A stretch of DNA of 64,000 nt from Microcaldota archaeon (lineage in GTDB: Archaea; Micrarchaeota; Micrarchaeia; Micrarchaeales; Micrarchaeaceae). The stretch lies in NCBI GenBank assembly GCA_021810105.1, contig JAJZJM010000002.1, positions 62,001 to 126,000 of the forward strand. Direction: 5' to 3'. The translations under genes and the position numbers were made by a program. The notes beneath the pieces are model-generated. The model did no database searches. It worked only from the letters and a program-made list of their open reading frames with translations, and had not been told where the DNA came from. Below, piece by piece: positions 17,727 through 27,567 of this stretch (position 1 is its first letter; each line of letters begins with the position of its first letter).

Positions 17727-18293
17727 ATGCAGATTAAGAATATGGCAAGGATAGGTTCGTTCAAAGCACAGTTCTGGAGCTTTGACCTTGTATTTGCAAT
17801 GGTTATTTTCATGTCGGCTATAACTATACTCGCAATAACTTGGTTAAATATAAGCAACCAGCTTTCTATATCTACTGGAGGAATAACTACATTGATGCAA
17901 CTTCAGGCACAGCAAATAGGGCAGAACCTCGTATCGCAAGGCACTCCTGGAAATTGGGAGGGCTTGGTTAATACATCAGCACCAGCTACATACAGCAAAA
18001 TAGCTGCAGGGCTGGCATCATCTCAAGGCTCTTCCAGCTTATCATCCAAAAAGCTTTACACATTGATCTCAATGGTAAATCAGAATTACTCTGATGCAGG
18101 CCTTACTTTCGGTGCCACATATGACTATTACATAATAATTAACGGTGGCGGTTTAAACGTAACAATGGGGAGGAACCCCACTACAAATGGGGCAGTTACG
18201 ACCTTCGTAAGCACCAGAAGCGCATTCATTAACGGGATACCGGTTATAATAAAAGTATATTTGTGGAGCAGTAACCCTAGTGCAGTGGGTTGA
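17727..18293 (+). CDS. Small pilin-like membrane-anchored protein, 188 aa
   Basis: The N-terminal segment FWSFDLVFAMVIFMSAITILAITWL is a single hydrophobic helix near the start, as in archaeal pilin-like proteins. The extracellular remainder is Ser/Thr/Gly-rich without a recognised domain. ATG 17727 with GGGATGATGGG upstream is preferred over ATG 17706, which overlaps the previous gene. It is probably a minor pilin. It ends 11 bases before the next start. Confidence 0.65.
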   Translation: MQIKNMARIGSFKAQFWSFDLVFAMVIFMSAITILAITWLNISNQLSISTGGITTLMQLQAQQIGQNLVSQGTPGNWEGLVNTSAPATYSKIAAGLASSQGSSSLSSKKLYTLISMVNQNYSDAGLTFGATYDYYIIINGGGLNVTMGRNPTTNGAVTTFVSTRSAFINGIPVIIKVYLWSSNPSAVG

Positions 18294-18304
18294 GATTTGA
18301 TCAT

Positions 18305-20476
18305 ATGAAAACAAAGGGATTCGTATTTACCATAGATGCGATCTTTTCATTAATTGTAGCTGCCGCTGCCGTTGGCATACTTATATATGCACATTTCTCA
18401 GAACCTGCAAGCTTTCAGGTAACTAGCGCAGAGGCTTTGAGCACAGCACAGGCACTGATACAGATGCCTTTAAGCGCTTCAACATCGCTTGTCGCCCAGG
18501 CTGCTACAAGTTCAGGCGAAGCCACTGGGCCCTGGCCCTATTATGCCCAGGGATATGGGCTTGCATCTAGTGCAGCTTATGGGCCTCTAATGCCGCAACT
18601 TCTGTTTCAATACACAGCCGCAGGAAGCATAACCTCTACTCCGTCTGTAGCCAATGGAAAGGTTGTTTTTGCCTCAGGCAGCACTATATACTTAATAAAC
18701 GCCAGCACAGGAAATGTAGAGAACCCGTACCCTATTACGATATCAGGCAGCGTGATTTACCCAATATTCTACAGGACAAACATAATCTATGAAAATAGTA
18801 CTGGATATATGACTGAACGGAACGATGCTGGCAATGTTATATGGAGCAGTGCGGATCCGGTCCCAACCACACCGGTAGCCATAGAGGATAATTACATAGC
18901 ATACGGCTCCGGAGATAATGTATATCTTATAAACCCAACCAATGGCACACAGACAGCGTCTTTTACTTTGGCTGCTGTTGCTAAGCTTCCCGCTTACAGC
19001 TCTGGCGAGTTCTTTGCCAGCACATCGCAGCCTGGCTCAAGCAACTATCTTTACGGGCTTACCTTTTATGGAGGGGCCCTTCACCAGACCTGGACATACT
19101 CTCTTAAAAAATGGAACACTACCAACCCGGCAGTTTATGACGGAGTAGTAAGCGTTGGAACTGGAGACCAGATCTATGGATTGAGTTTGGGAGGCAGCCT
19201 TTTGTGGTCAACCTCAGCAGCCCTAAATGTTACTGCAGGAGGAGCTGCTGCAGATAATGGATATTACTTTTACAGCACTGCAAGAAACATATTAGAAGTG
19301 AATTTAAGCACTGGCAGCACAGAAAACGTTTTCAACATACCTTATACGAGCTATAACGAAACCCCGTCCGTAACATCCCAAGGAGTCTACGTATTTGCAA
19401 ATAAAACACAGTTTATGGCATTTCCTTATTCCGGAGGCAGTTCTCCATCGTGGGACTCTTATGTATTAAGCCAAAGCACGCTTCCATATCAGAACATTGC
19501 CCTTGCGTATGGAAACGCTTATGTCAGCGGCGGAGACACGTTGTATGCATTCGGCACGTGCAGGGGCAACCCCCAAGAAAGTCTGCTGCAAGCGATAGCA
19601 GGCATGTACATTGACGGAAACGGAGGCTGTGCAGCCCTGCTCCTAAATGCCTCATATAATTCAAAAAGTGCTACGATACTCATAAATGGAACTTATGCTC
19701 CGAGCATCTCTGTTGCAAACTTTAACGGGGTCAACAGTATAATAGCAACAAACACCAGCAAGAAGTATCCTATGTCTAGTATTACCATTACAGGCTGGTT
19801 TTACGTGAGCGCATTTAACTCGGGAAACGGAGTCCAAGAGTGGTGGACAGATATCAGCGAGTCTCCAACAATAGGACTACAGTCATACCCGAATACATAT
19901 CCTGGCTATACATCCACAGGATTTACTTTATGGATACATAACGCTACAGATTCTACTTCAGGCTGCGGCACAGGGAATATACAAATTAATAAATGGTATT
20001 TTGTTGTTGCGAGGATTAATGACACAAATGCAAACATGACAGTAAACAATGGAGAATATAACTGCAATTTTAATTTTGTAAATGATGGAGGGGCGGTATC
20101 AATGCCAGATATAGGAACTTACTGCCCAACCTGCGTAGGTGCAGGTTCTGTAATGTACGGAAAAGAGGAAGACATACAGATGTACGATACTGTTATCAGC
20201 CCATCAATGATTCAGACTCTCTACTCCGAAGGCATAGGTGGCTTGCCTCTTGCAAACCTTTCTGACGTTCTTGTAGGGTGGTGGCCTCTCAATGGAAATG
20301 CAAACGACTACTCAGGCAACGGCAATATAGGCTATCCTTATAGCATCACTTATGGCAGCACAAACTTTACTCCTCAGTCTCTTTCATCAGCGTATGACGT
20401 AGGAGCTTATAGCTTCCCGCTCCCCCTAGCAGGCCTAAAAGGATTGTATAATGTAAGCGTGGTGGTATGGAAATGA
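18305..20476 (+). CDS. Pilin-like protein with PQQ-type beta-propeller and LamG domain
   Basis: 723 residues. The N-terminal anchor is KGFVFTIDAIFSLIVAAAAV, a pattern common in archaeal pilus-like proteins. Residues about 100-400 contain propeller blades of the PQQ/Pyrrolo type (VFASGSTIYLINASTGNVE and NVYLINPTNGTQT). Residues about 455-660 form a LamG-like region ending GWWPLNGNANDYSGNGN. ATG 18305 is preferred over TTG 18290. A pilin anchor, a propeller and a LamG fold in one chain suggests a cell-surface binding protein displayed by the pilus system. Ligand unknown. Confidence 0.75.
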   Translation: MKTKGFVFTIDAIFSLIVAAAAVGILIYAHFSEPASFQVTSAEALSTAQALIQMPLSASTSLVAQAATSSGEATGPWPYYAQGYGLASSAAYGPLMPQLLFQYTAAGSITSTPSVANGKVVFASGSTIYLINASTGNVENPYPITISGSVIYPIFYRTNIIYENSTGYMTERNDAGNVIWSSADPVPTTPVAIEDNYIAYGSGDNVYLINPTNGTQTASFTLAAVAKLPAYSSGEFFASTSQPGSSNYLYGLTFYGGALHQTWTYSLKKWNTTNPAVYDGVVSVGTGDQIYGLSLGGSLLWSTSAALNVTAGGAAADNGYYFYSTARNILEVNLSTGSTENVFNIPYTSYNETPSVTSQGVYVFANKTQFMAFPYSGGSSPSWDSYVLSQSTLPYQNIALAYGNAYVSGGDTLYAFGTCRGNPQESLLQAIAGMYIDGNGGCAALLLNASYNSKSATILINGTYAPSISVANFNGVNSIIATNTSKKYPMSSITITGWFYVSAFNSGNGVQEWWTDISESPTIGLQSYPNTYPGYTSTGFTLWIHNATDSTSGCGTGNIQINKWYFVVARINDTNANMTVNNGEYNCNFNFVNDGGAVSMPDIGTYCPTCVGAGSVMYGKEEDIQMYDTVISPSMIQTLYSEGIGGLPLANLSDVLVGWWPLNGNANDYSGNGNIGYPYSITYGSTNFTPQSLSSAYDVGAYSFPLPLAGLKGLYNVSVVVWK

Positions 20477-23040
20477 ACCATGGAAAAAAGAAAAAGGGAG
20501 TGCTGCTCACTCTTGTAACACTTGTGCTTTTCATACTCATGCTTGGTGAGCTTATCACCTATGTAGTCATAACTATAAATTACGATCAGCTCAGCTCAAC
20601 TGGTGCATCTGCGCTTGATTCCTCTACATTCCTTAACTTCATATCAGGAAGCGCGCCTAGCTTCCTTTCGACAAGCCTTTCGAGCGCGGTTAGCGCTTTG
20701 ACAACATATGAGGGAACGCCCTCTCTAAGGCAGTATCATTTCATAAACAATACCGCTTTGGCTCTCTCGGGCCTGATGAACAATGGAACATTATACGGAT
20801 CAAATTCTGTATCTTCATATATGGAAGGGGAGACTTTGCAAGCTTACGAAAATGTTTTATATAATAAGGCGGCAAGCGTTGGTGCAAACCTTTCATTGAG
20901 CAATCTTTCCATAAGCGTATTTCAATCAAGTCCATTTTATTTGAGTGCGAGGCTTCTTGGAAGCGCTGTTCTGAATTCGAGCACAGGTACGACCACATTC
21001 CCGATAGACGTAGTTGGCAATTTGAGCCTAAATGGTACGAAAGACCTCCTAAGCGTCCAGAATGGAAATCCCATAGCGATAAAGAGCATGCCGAATTATC
21101 AGTTCACTACGCTTATAGGAAATACCCTTGCGGTATCTGGGAGTAGAAGCCCTTACAGGTTTGTATACGCTCCTGCAATATATAGCTCATCCGGATGCCC
21201 AGGAACAGCTCCGGCTTTCAACTATATTCTATTTACGCCGACATGGTCTGGAGGCAGCCTCTGCACAAACATGGTAGGTTTGGTTACAGATTCAGCCTCT
21301 TCCCCTCCGTTAGTGCCATATTTAGTCTACAATGGCGTTAATATATTTAACAATATTCCTTCCGGAACATCTGTACTGCTGAATGGCGCAGGTTTGTCTG
21401 TCCTTGGATTGGACGGAATCCAGAAGGGCATACAGCAAGGCTATTACTTTGGATCAAATTCTTCGCCATCTTATCTGCAGACGTCAGAAGTTTCCACAAC
21501 AAGAGGTTCGGAAAATGGGCTTTTCTCTTTCAACTTATTGAACAGACAGGCTGCGCAGTTCAATGGAGAGAACAGCATAAGCACACCATTACAAACAGTA
21601 ACTTCATCTTTTACTATAGTATTGTGGGTTAACGCTGCAAATACTTTAAAAATGGAAAGTAGCAATGGATATACATTATTCAATTCTGGAGGGACAAACA
21701 ATTTTCAGATGTGGCTAAATAACGGCGGAGGAGTGGGAGCTACACCAGGCAATGGTGATGAGGAGCTTGGTTTGGGAACTAATTATTACCACGGTTATGG
21801 GATAAATGGTGGCTCTTGGAATATGGTTGCTGTTTCGATATCAAATGGTAAGGCAAATTTTTATGCAAATGGCGCTGGACCTTATACTATATCCGTAATA
21901 AGCGGCCCTTATTCATTTAATTCTCTTGCAATTTCACAGTCTGCGGCAGGCATTTCGCAGTTTACCGGATACATTTCAAATGTTCAAATTTACAACACTT
22001 CCCTCACACCTGCACAGGTATCACAACTCTATATCAGAGGTATTGACGCACCTCCGCTCACCAATTCCAGCCTTATAGCATGGTATCCTCTAAGCGGCAA
22101 TGCAAACGACTACTCAGGCTATAATAACAATGGAACTCCTTACAATGTTATATATTCGGCAATGCCTGGCTTTACCGAAGACCCCATATTTAACACTGTT
22201 CTGAATAGATATCACTCTTCTGTAGTAAAAGGAGTTCTGAACTGCGACAACCTTAATCAGTGCAGCAATGCCGCACTGCCGCACCTTTATCTCGGCGCAC
22301 GCAGCCTCTCAGTAAGCAATGGCAATGTTCTTAATGAGACATCTGCACTTGGTCTTGTAAATGGGTCTGTGCCAAATGCGGTTTTATTCAGCGGTGGTGA
22401 TGTAGAGGCAAATAGCATACCGGCAAATGTTTTGGGCTCGAATTCGAAAACCGTATCAGCATGGGTATATCCGACATCATACTCATCGGAAAGCGGGATT
22501 GTTGTACTTGGTCCGAACGGCGGAGGAAATGCTGGTCAATCGTTCCGTTTTGTAATTGACAGCAGCGGAGATCTTGGCCTAGATGTAAGCAACGGCGTTG
22601 CGTACTCTACCCTTGTAGTGCCTTTAAACTCATGGAGCTTTGTCACTGCAACATATGGAGGCGGAAGCTACCAGGTTTATCTGAACACTACGGGACAGAC
22701 AATAAGCGGACTGCCAGTGCAGGACCTAGCCGCAGGAAATCTAGGAATTGGATACAACTTCGTTAACAGCATCCCGTTCTATGGCTATATATCTGATGTG
22801 CAATTGTACGACGCTCAACTAAGCCAATCGCAGATACAATCCTTGTTCCAGAACAACAGCATTAGCGGCAATACTCTGGTAGGAGACTGGCCCCTCTCAA
22901 GCTACATACCGGGAACATACAACAAAACTGCAGATACAGTTGCTGGAGATAATGCAACATTCTACAATTCCAGCGGAGGGGCATGCTCTGCTCAAGGCGT
23001 ACTTAGAGAAAGCTGTGGCGCTGTGATATCGCAGCCATAA
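20467..23040 (+). CDS. Large pilin-like LamG-repeat surface protein
   Basis: 857 residues. A lysine-rich start (HGKKKKG) is followed by the hydrophobic helix VLLTLVTLVLFILMLGEL, then an extracellular region rich in Ser/Asn/Gly. The signal lacks the usual Glu at +5, so prepilin processing is less certain than for the first protein. Two LamG-like regions lie near 340-535 and 630-830, with AWYPLSGNANDYSG between them. The start overlaps the previous gene by 10 bases. It converges with the pilus assembly operon, 13 bases apart. Confidence 0.75.
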   Translation: MEMNHGKKKKGVLLTLVTLVLFILMLGELITYVVITINYDQLSSTGASALDSSTFLNFISGSAPSFLSTSLSSAVSALTTYEGTPSLRQYHFINNTALALSGLMNNGTLYGSNSVSSYMEGETLQAYENVLYNKAASVGANLSLSNLSISVFQSSPFYLSARLLGSAVLNSSTGTTTFPIDVVGNLSLNGTKDLLSVQNGNPIAIKSMPNYQFTTLIGNTLAVSGSRSPYRFVYAPAIYSSSGCPGTAPAFNYILFTPTWSGGSLCTNMVGLVTDSASSPPLVPYLVYNGVNIFNNIPSGTSVLLNGAGLSVLGLDGIQKGIQQGYYFGSNSSPSYLQTSEVSTTRGSENGLFSFNLLNRQAAQFNGENSISTPLQTVTSSFTIVLWVNAANTLKMESSNGYTLFNSGGTNNFQMWLNNGGGVGATPGNGDEELGLGTNYYHGYGINGGSWNMVAVSISNGKANFYANGAGPYTISVISGPYSFNSLAISQSAAGISQFTGYISNVQIYNTSLTPAQVSQLYIRGIDAPPLTNSSLIAWYPLSGNANDYSGYNNNGTPYNVIYSAMPGFTEDPIFNTVLNRYHSSVVKGVLNCDNLNQCSNAALPHLYLGARSLSVSNGNVLNETSALGLVNGSVPNAVLFSGGDVEANSIPANVLGSNSKTVSAWVYPTSYSSESGIVVLGPNGGGNAGQSFRFVIDSSGDLGLDVSNGVAYSTLVVPLNSWSFVTATYGGGSYQVYLNTTGQTISGLPVQDLAAGNLGIGYNFVNSIPFYGYISDVQLYDAQLSQSQIQSLFQNNSISGNTLVGDWPLSSYIPGTYNKTADTVAGDNATFYNSSGGACSAQGVLRESCGAVISQP

Positions 23041-23053
23041 GGCGGGCTAAGAG

Positions 23054-24061
23054 CTAAGCGGCCGCACCAATTCCTGCAAATAGGAGTCCAAGCACCTTTA
23101 GCACAATGAAGTATATCACAAAACCTGCAAGTATGAAAACCGGGAGGTATTTCAGCCCTTTAACAGGACTTCCCGAAGAGATTGCAGACATTATAAGACT
23201 GGCAAATCCCGTTATAACAGCTATAGCTACAAGCGAGAAATCCCTATAAGCGCCAGGAGTAATCTGTGGCGGAGAAGGTTTTAGGAAAGAGACTCCGACT
23301 GTTGGAAGCCCTCCGGGATTAGATGCGAGTATTCCTTTCCACACCGTATCTGTAACTGTTATCATCTGGCCAGTAAGTCCATAGAGGACTGGAGCGGCAA
23401 TCACTCCGGCAAACGCAATAAAAATGCTATACATGAAGAGCTGACCGGATACCTCTTTCTGCACCATCTGCTGCGACCTAACCTCCTTGGCTATCTGCTC
23501 CATAAGGTCTGCGAGGCCGCCTCCAAATCTCAGAGCTTCAAGTATCATCCTTATAGAGTGCGTAAGCTGGTAAGACCTATACTTTTGCCCTACAGCGGTA
23601 AGCGCTTTATCTATAGTTTCGCCTCCGAATACCCTTCTGCTCATGTCCTTTATGTCATCCGAAAAGAAGCCAAATTCCGGCCTTGATGCCAGCAGAAGTG
23701 CCCTGTCCAGTGCCACTCCGCTTCTAAGATTAGCTGATGTTATCTGGAAGTAATCAGGAAGTATCTCCTCCATTTTGGACTTTCTTTTATCAATCAGATA
23801 TTCCAGGTACACATATGTGAACGCTACAAAGAAACCTGCTGCGCCAATTCCTACAAGGAAAGCCTCTATTGTAGGTATGCCTATGAAGAAAAGGGCGAAG
23901 GCAAAAATTACCAGAACTGCGACTCCGCCGACTATTACGTATTCCAGCAATTTATTTACGCTAATCTTAAGTCCAGCAAGGTCTATTTCCCTTGATAGCC
24001 ATACGGCAACGCTTCTTGAAACAAGCCTCTCGAAATTTATTGCCATAGCATCACATTGCAA
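23054..24061 (-). CDS. Type II/IV pilus platform membrane protein (GspF/TadC-like)
   Basis: 335 residues with a T2SSF domain: LRSGVALDRALLLASRPEFGFF and RFGGGLADLMEQIAKEVRSQQMVQKE are the family stretches, followed by membrane helices. It is one of a pair of platform proteins that would anchor pilus assembly in the membrane. The track start overlaps the upstream partner gene by 11 bases; ATG 24046 (MAINFERL) is an equally good start. It is the last gene of a five-gene operon. Confidence 0.88.
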   Translation of the reverse strand: MQCDAMAINFERLVSRSVAVWLSREIDLAGLKISVNKLLEYVIVGGVAVLVIFAFALFFIGIPTIEAFLVGIGAAGFFVAFTYVYLEYLIDKRKSKMEEILPDYFQITSANLRSGVALDRALLLASRPEFGFFSDDIKDMSRRVFGGETIDKALTAVGQKYRSYQLTHSIRMILEALRFGGGLADLMEQIAKEVRSQQMVQKEVSGQLFMYSIFIAFAGVIAAPVLYGLTGQMITVTDTVWKGILASNPGGLPTVGVSFLKPSPPQITPGAYRDFSLVAIAVITGFASLIMSAISSGSPVKGLKYLPVFILAGFVIYFIVLKVLGLLFAGIGAAA

Positions 24062-25319
24062 AGACAGGCCTTGAGCCTCTTATAAGTTGCAGGAAGACTA
24101 TCTGCATGAAAATCAATCCCACTATTGCACCTTCAAGTATTGCGATATTGACAGTGAATATTGATATGAATGTTGTGAGTATTGTTGCTATTGCAATACC
24201 CATGCTGGGGAGGATGACCCCGAACAGCATATAAAACATAGCTATCGCATTCAGCCTTTGGCCATATTTTCTAAGCGCTATAACCCTCTCTTCCGAAAGC
24301 TCGTCGATTGTGCTCTGCATGGCGCTCACAACGTTTGCTCCGGCCTTTATGCTTACCGAAGCCTGTAGCATTATTTTTCTGAACGATTCGCTTTTCGTTT
24401 CTGCGGTAGTCTGGTCTATCGCCTCCTCTAAAGGCATTCCAAGCTGAACCCTTTGCGTTATCCTGGCGAATTCTGCGCTGGCGTCTCCGTAGCCCGTACT
24501 GACTGACACAATTGCATTGTAGAGCGGCATTCCGGATCTCAACGATATTATCATATCCCTTGCTGCAAAAAGTATGTCTCGCTCCACATTCTTTGACGAT
24601 TTTTTCGATTTCTTAAGAGGGAATCCCATAAATGATTTTAGTGCAAACTGGTAAACCGCAAATCCAATTGCGAATGCGAGCAGTACGCCTACAGCAGGGT
24701 TAATTCCAAGGCGGCTAAAGAGCAGGAATATGGTAATTGCCATAACTACAGATATCATCATCGCGGTTATCATCATCCTCTTGATAAAATCGTAGATAGT
24801 CCCTTTGACATTCTGGTCTTTCAGCGCATCCTCTAACTTTCTATTTTTTATAGCGAGTCTCCTTACATATGCATTCAACGGGCCGCCTTTCTGCCCCTGC
24901 CTGGGCTGCTGCTTTTGATCTCCATGCCTATTTGCAAATAATGGCGGCAATTCTGACTTTTTAAGCTGTGGCTTCTGATTTATGTTTTGTCCCACCCTTG
25001 CATCTGAAAAGTTAATTTGAGGCTGTGCTGATGGCGTTGGTTGCTGTGGAGAATTTTGCTGCGGTGCTTTTAGCGAAAAGAAACTGCGTGCTGGAGCAGA
25101 AGCGTTTATCTTAGAGGCCTGCTGCTCTGCGGTGGGGATACCATAGTTTATGTCTATCTTTTTAAAATTGCTTTGGCTCTCTTTTTCCTGGTTTGGGTTT
25201 GCAGACCTTGATGGGCCCTGCGAAAATAGAGACCCTATGCCCTTCTTAGGCTTGGGCTGCAGCTCTATCTGCTTCCCGTCAACGGTTATTATTTTTTTGT
25301 CCTCTTTTTTGAAAAACAT
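24051..25319 (-). CDS. Pilus platform membrane protein (GspF/TadB-like) with long Gln/Pro-rich N-terminus
   Basis: 422 residues. The C-terminal two thirds is a T2SSF domain with flanking membrane helices (ISLRSGMPLYNAIVSVSTGYG and SIKAGANVVSAMQSTIDELS). The first ~150 residues are hydrophilic and rich in Gln, Pro, Lys and Ser, probably a disordered cytoplasmic tail. That tail is unusual for the family and could contact the ATPase or the two accessory proteins. Together with the next gene it supplies the membrane platform. Confidence 0.87.
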   Translation of the reverse strand: MFFKKEDKKIITVDGKQIELQPKPKKGIGSLFSQGPSRSANPNQEKESQSNFKKIDINYGIPTAEQQASKINASAPARSFFSLKAPQQNSPQQPTPSAQPQINFSDARVGQNINQKPQLKKSELPPLFANRHGDQKQQPRQGQKGGPLNAYVRRLAIKNRKLEDALKDQNVKGTIYDFIKRMMITAMMISVVMAITIFLLFSRLGINPAVGVLLAFAIGFAVYQFALKSFMGFPLKKSKKSSKNVERDILFAARDMIISLRSGMPLYNAIVSVSTGYGDASAEFARITQRVQLGMPLEEAIDQTTAETKSESFRKIMLQASVSIKAGANVVSAMQSTIDELSEERVIALRKYGQRLNAIAMFYMLFGVILPSMGIAIATILTTFISIFTVNIAILEGAIVGLIFMQIVFLQLIRGSRPVFAM

Positions 25320-25324
25320 CTAAA

Positions 25325-26014
25325 TCAATTTGCATTTACTCTGCTCGAAAGCATATCTATCGCCTGGGCCAGCCTTTGCTCTCTCAAAAGCCTAAGTTGA
25401 TAATCGTTCTCTGCATATGACTCCCTTTTTTTAAGCTCTTTATTCTCTTCATTGACCTCCTTTGCCAGACCATATAGCTCTTCTTTGACTATGTATATAT
25501 CTTCGTTGTTGAATGCACCTCCCTTTATTCCTTCTATAATCCTCTCAAGCTCCGCCACCTGATCCATCATAGACAGATTCGGAAGGACAAGATCCGATAT
25601 GTTGACTCTTTTAAGTTTACTATCAGAGAATAATGGGATATTGAGCGGGAGTACTTTTGTAAGCTGTTCAAGCTCCTCTTTTGCGTTATTTTCCGCTTTG
25701 ATGGTAACCGGAGTGCCGGCCTGCACAGGTGCATTCTGCATTTCCGGCTGGGGCTGCGCCTGCTGTTCTGCCGACCTTCTTTCAACCTGGATAGGCTTTT
25801 GGTGGGAGAACATCCTCCCTTTTCTCTCAATCTCATTGATCAATGAGAGTATGTCTTCATAATTCTGAGGCGCTGGCTTTGATTCTGAAACAAAGCTTCC
25901 CGACATGTCTATCTCTGCGGATTGCATTTTAACAGAGCTTTGTTCTATCTCTTCGATTAATTTAAGCGCGCTTTCGTATTTACTGGGCGTACGCCCTTGC
26001 TCCTGCATAATCAT
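25325..26014 (-). CDS. Unassigned accessory protein of the pilus operon, 229 aa
   Basis: Soluble, charged, mostly helical protein. It contains two copies of a short amphipathic motif (ALKLIEEIEQ and ILSLINEIERK), a Gln/Pro linker and a C-terminal coiled coil (KELKKRESYAENDYQLRLLREQR). It lies between the ATPase and the first platform protein with gaps of 5-8 bases, so it is surely co-transcribed. It may be an adaptor between ATPase and platform; this is inferred from position only. Confidence 0.7.
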   Translation of the reverse strand: MIMQEQGRTPSKYESALKLIEEIEQSSVKMQSAEIDMSGSFVSESKPAPQNYEDILSLINEIERKGRMFSHQKPIQVERRSAEQQAQPQPEMQNAPVQAGTPVTIKAENNAKEELEQLTKVLPLNIPLFSDSKLKRVNISDLVLPNLSMMDQVAELERIIEGIKGGAFNNEDIYIVKEELYGLAKEVNEENKELKKRESYAENDYQLRLLREQRLAQAIDMLSSRVNAN

Positions 26015-26022
26015 ACCCTATC

Positions 26023-27555
26023 TCATTTAACTTCTGAAAACATGTCGCTTGAAAACTTTAACTTATTCCTTACTATTTCTATGACCTTCTCTTTGTTCCT
26101 GTAATAGTTTGCGATGACCTTTCCTGCATCGTTGACGCTGAAAACTTCATTCTCCACCATCCACTTCAGTATCTCAGTTTTCTCCGCCAGTTCGTTATTT
26201 ATATCATTCATAGTGTACCCGGAATACATGATAAGCGTATCTCCAAGTCTTGTCATCTCGCTTAGCTGGCCGAATGAATCCTCTCTGAGGTTCCACTTGT
26301 AAATGACATTAACGTCTCCAGAACGCAATACCTCAGCATATTCTAGGATTCTTCTCATTCCCTTAGATCTGTGCCTGAATGCGACAACAATGCCGCCGAT
26401 TGCATTGAGCATTATCTTTGGCACATCTATAGGCGGATTTGTCATTCTAATTATAACGTCCTGCGCATTGTCTGCGTGCAATGTCCCGTATACAGCGTGC
26501 CCGGTATGTATGGCCTCGAATAGTGTTTCTGCATCTTTTTTCGTTCTTACCTCTCCAACTATAACTATGTCAGGCCTTTGCCTCAACGCGTTTATAGTGA
26601 GATCGTACAAGGTAATCTCTCCCTTGCCTTCTGGGTTAGGCTGCCTTGTTACCATGGGCACCCACTGAAGCGTATCGGGAAGGGTAAGCTCTCTTGTCTC
26701 TTCTACAGATATCACTCTCCTGTTTGGGGGGAAGAAAATGCTCATTGCATTCAGAAGGCTTGTCTTTCCACTTGCGGTTCCTCCTCCGATTATTAGGCTT
26801 ATCTCGTTCTGTATGCAAAGCCATATCATAGCCCCTATTTCAGGGCTTGTAGTCATATTCTTTATGAGAAGCGGCATAGTCCATGGGTTCTTCGAAAATT
26901 TCCTTATGGTTATTGTATTGCCCTGCTCGGAAATAGGATACAAAGTGGCATTTACTCTAGAGCCATCAGGCAATGCTGCATCCATGAGCGGCGAAAGAGT
27001 ATTTATCTCCCTGCCTACCAGTCTGCCAACTTGCGATGCAACGTCATATATTTGATCTTCGCTTGCGGGTTTGAGGTTTGTTTTGCACCACCCAAACTTT
27101 TTATGGAAGACCCATATGTGGCTGCTTGCTCCATTAACCGTTATCTCTTCAAGATTATCGTCTGCTAGCGGAGCCTCTATGTCTCCAAGCCCGAGCATCA
27201 TGTTAACTATGTATGCTATTAGTAGATCCTTTGTTTTGCTGTCGGTCCCTGGAAGATATTTATCTATAAGAAGGCTGCTTACGTCTTTGTATTTGGCCCT
27301 CATCTCTGCCTGGTATCTCTTGTCCTGTATTCTGGTTGTATCTATAGGCACGCTGGATACCAAATCCCCCCTTAATGAAAGGAGAAGAACCCTTGTTGCA
27401 GCTCCTATTCCAGGTATTGTTATCTGGTATAAAGGAGTATACTCATCCTGAGTTTCTATTATTTCTATATCTACAGACATGCCATTGGCATTAAGGTTGT
27501 ATTTTGCCAGCGTATTTATCTGTTTGTCATCATGGTTATTTTTATTATCCTCCAT
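26023..27555 (-). CDS. Pilus assembly/secretion ATPase (GspE/TadA/VirB11 family)
   Basis: Hexameric ATPase that powers pilus assembly. Walker A is GGGTASGKT (260-268 in the track numbering). The Asp box and Walker B region is RQRPDIVIVGEVR, and the His box EAIHTGHAVYGTLHADN. The N-terminal domain (VNGASSHIWVFH, DAALPDGSRVNAT) is typical of archaeal TadA-like ATPases. ATG 27555 (MEDNKNN) is preferred over the TTG at 27564. There is no prepilin peptidase gene in the window. Confidence 0.95.
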   Translation of the reverse strand: MEDNKNNHDDKQINTLAKYNLNANGMSVDIEIIETQDEYTPLYQITIPGIGAATRVLLLSLRGDLVSSVPIDTTRIQDKRYQAEMRAKYKDVSSLLIDKYLPGTDSKTKDLLIAYIVNMMLGLGDIEAPLADDNLEEITVNGASSHIWVFHKKFGWCKTNLKPASEDQIYDVASQVGRLVGREINTLSPLMDAALPDGSRVNATLYPISEQGNTITIRKFSKNPWTMPLLIKNMTTSPEIGAMIWLCIQNEISLIIGGGTASGKTSLLNAMSIFFPPNRRVISVEETRELTLPDTLQWVPMVTRQPNPEGKGEITLYDLTINALRQRPDIVIVGEVRTKKDAETLFEAIHTGHAVYGTLHADNAQDVIIRMTNPPIDVPKIMLNAIGGIVVAFRHRSKGMRRILEYAEVLRSGDVNVIYKWNLREDSFGQLSEMTRLGDTLIMYSGYTMNDINNELAEKTEILKWMVENEVFSVNDAGKVIANYYRNKEKVIEIVRNKLKFSSDMFSEVK

Positions 27556-27567
27556 TTTATGCAACCA

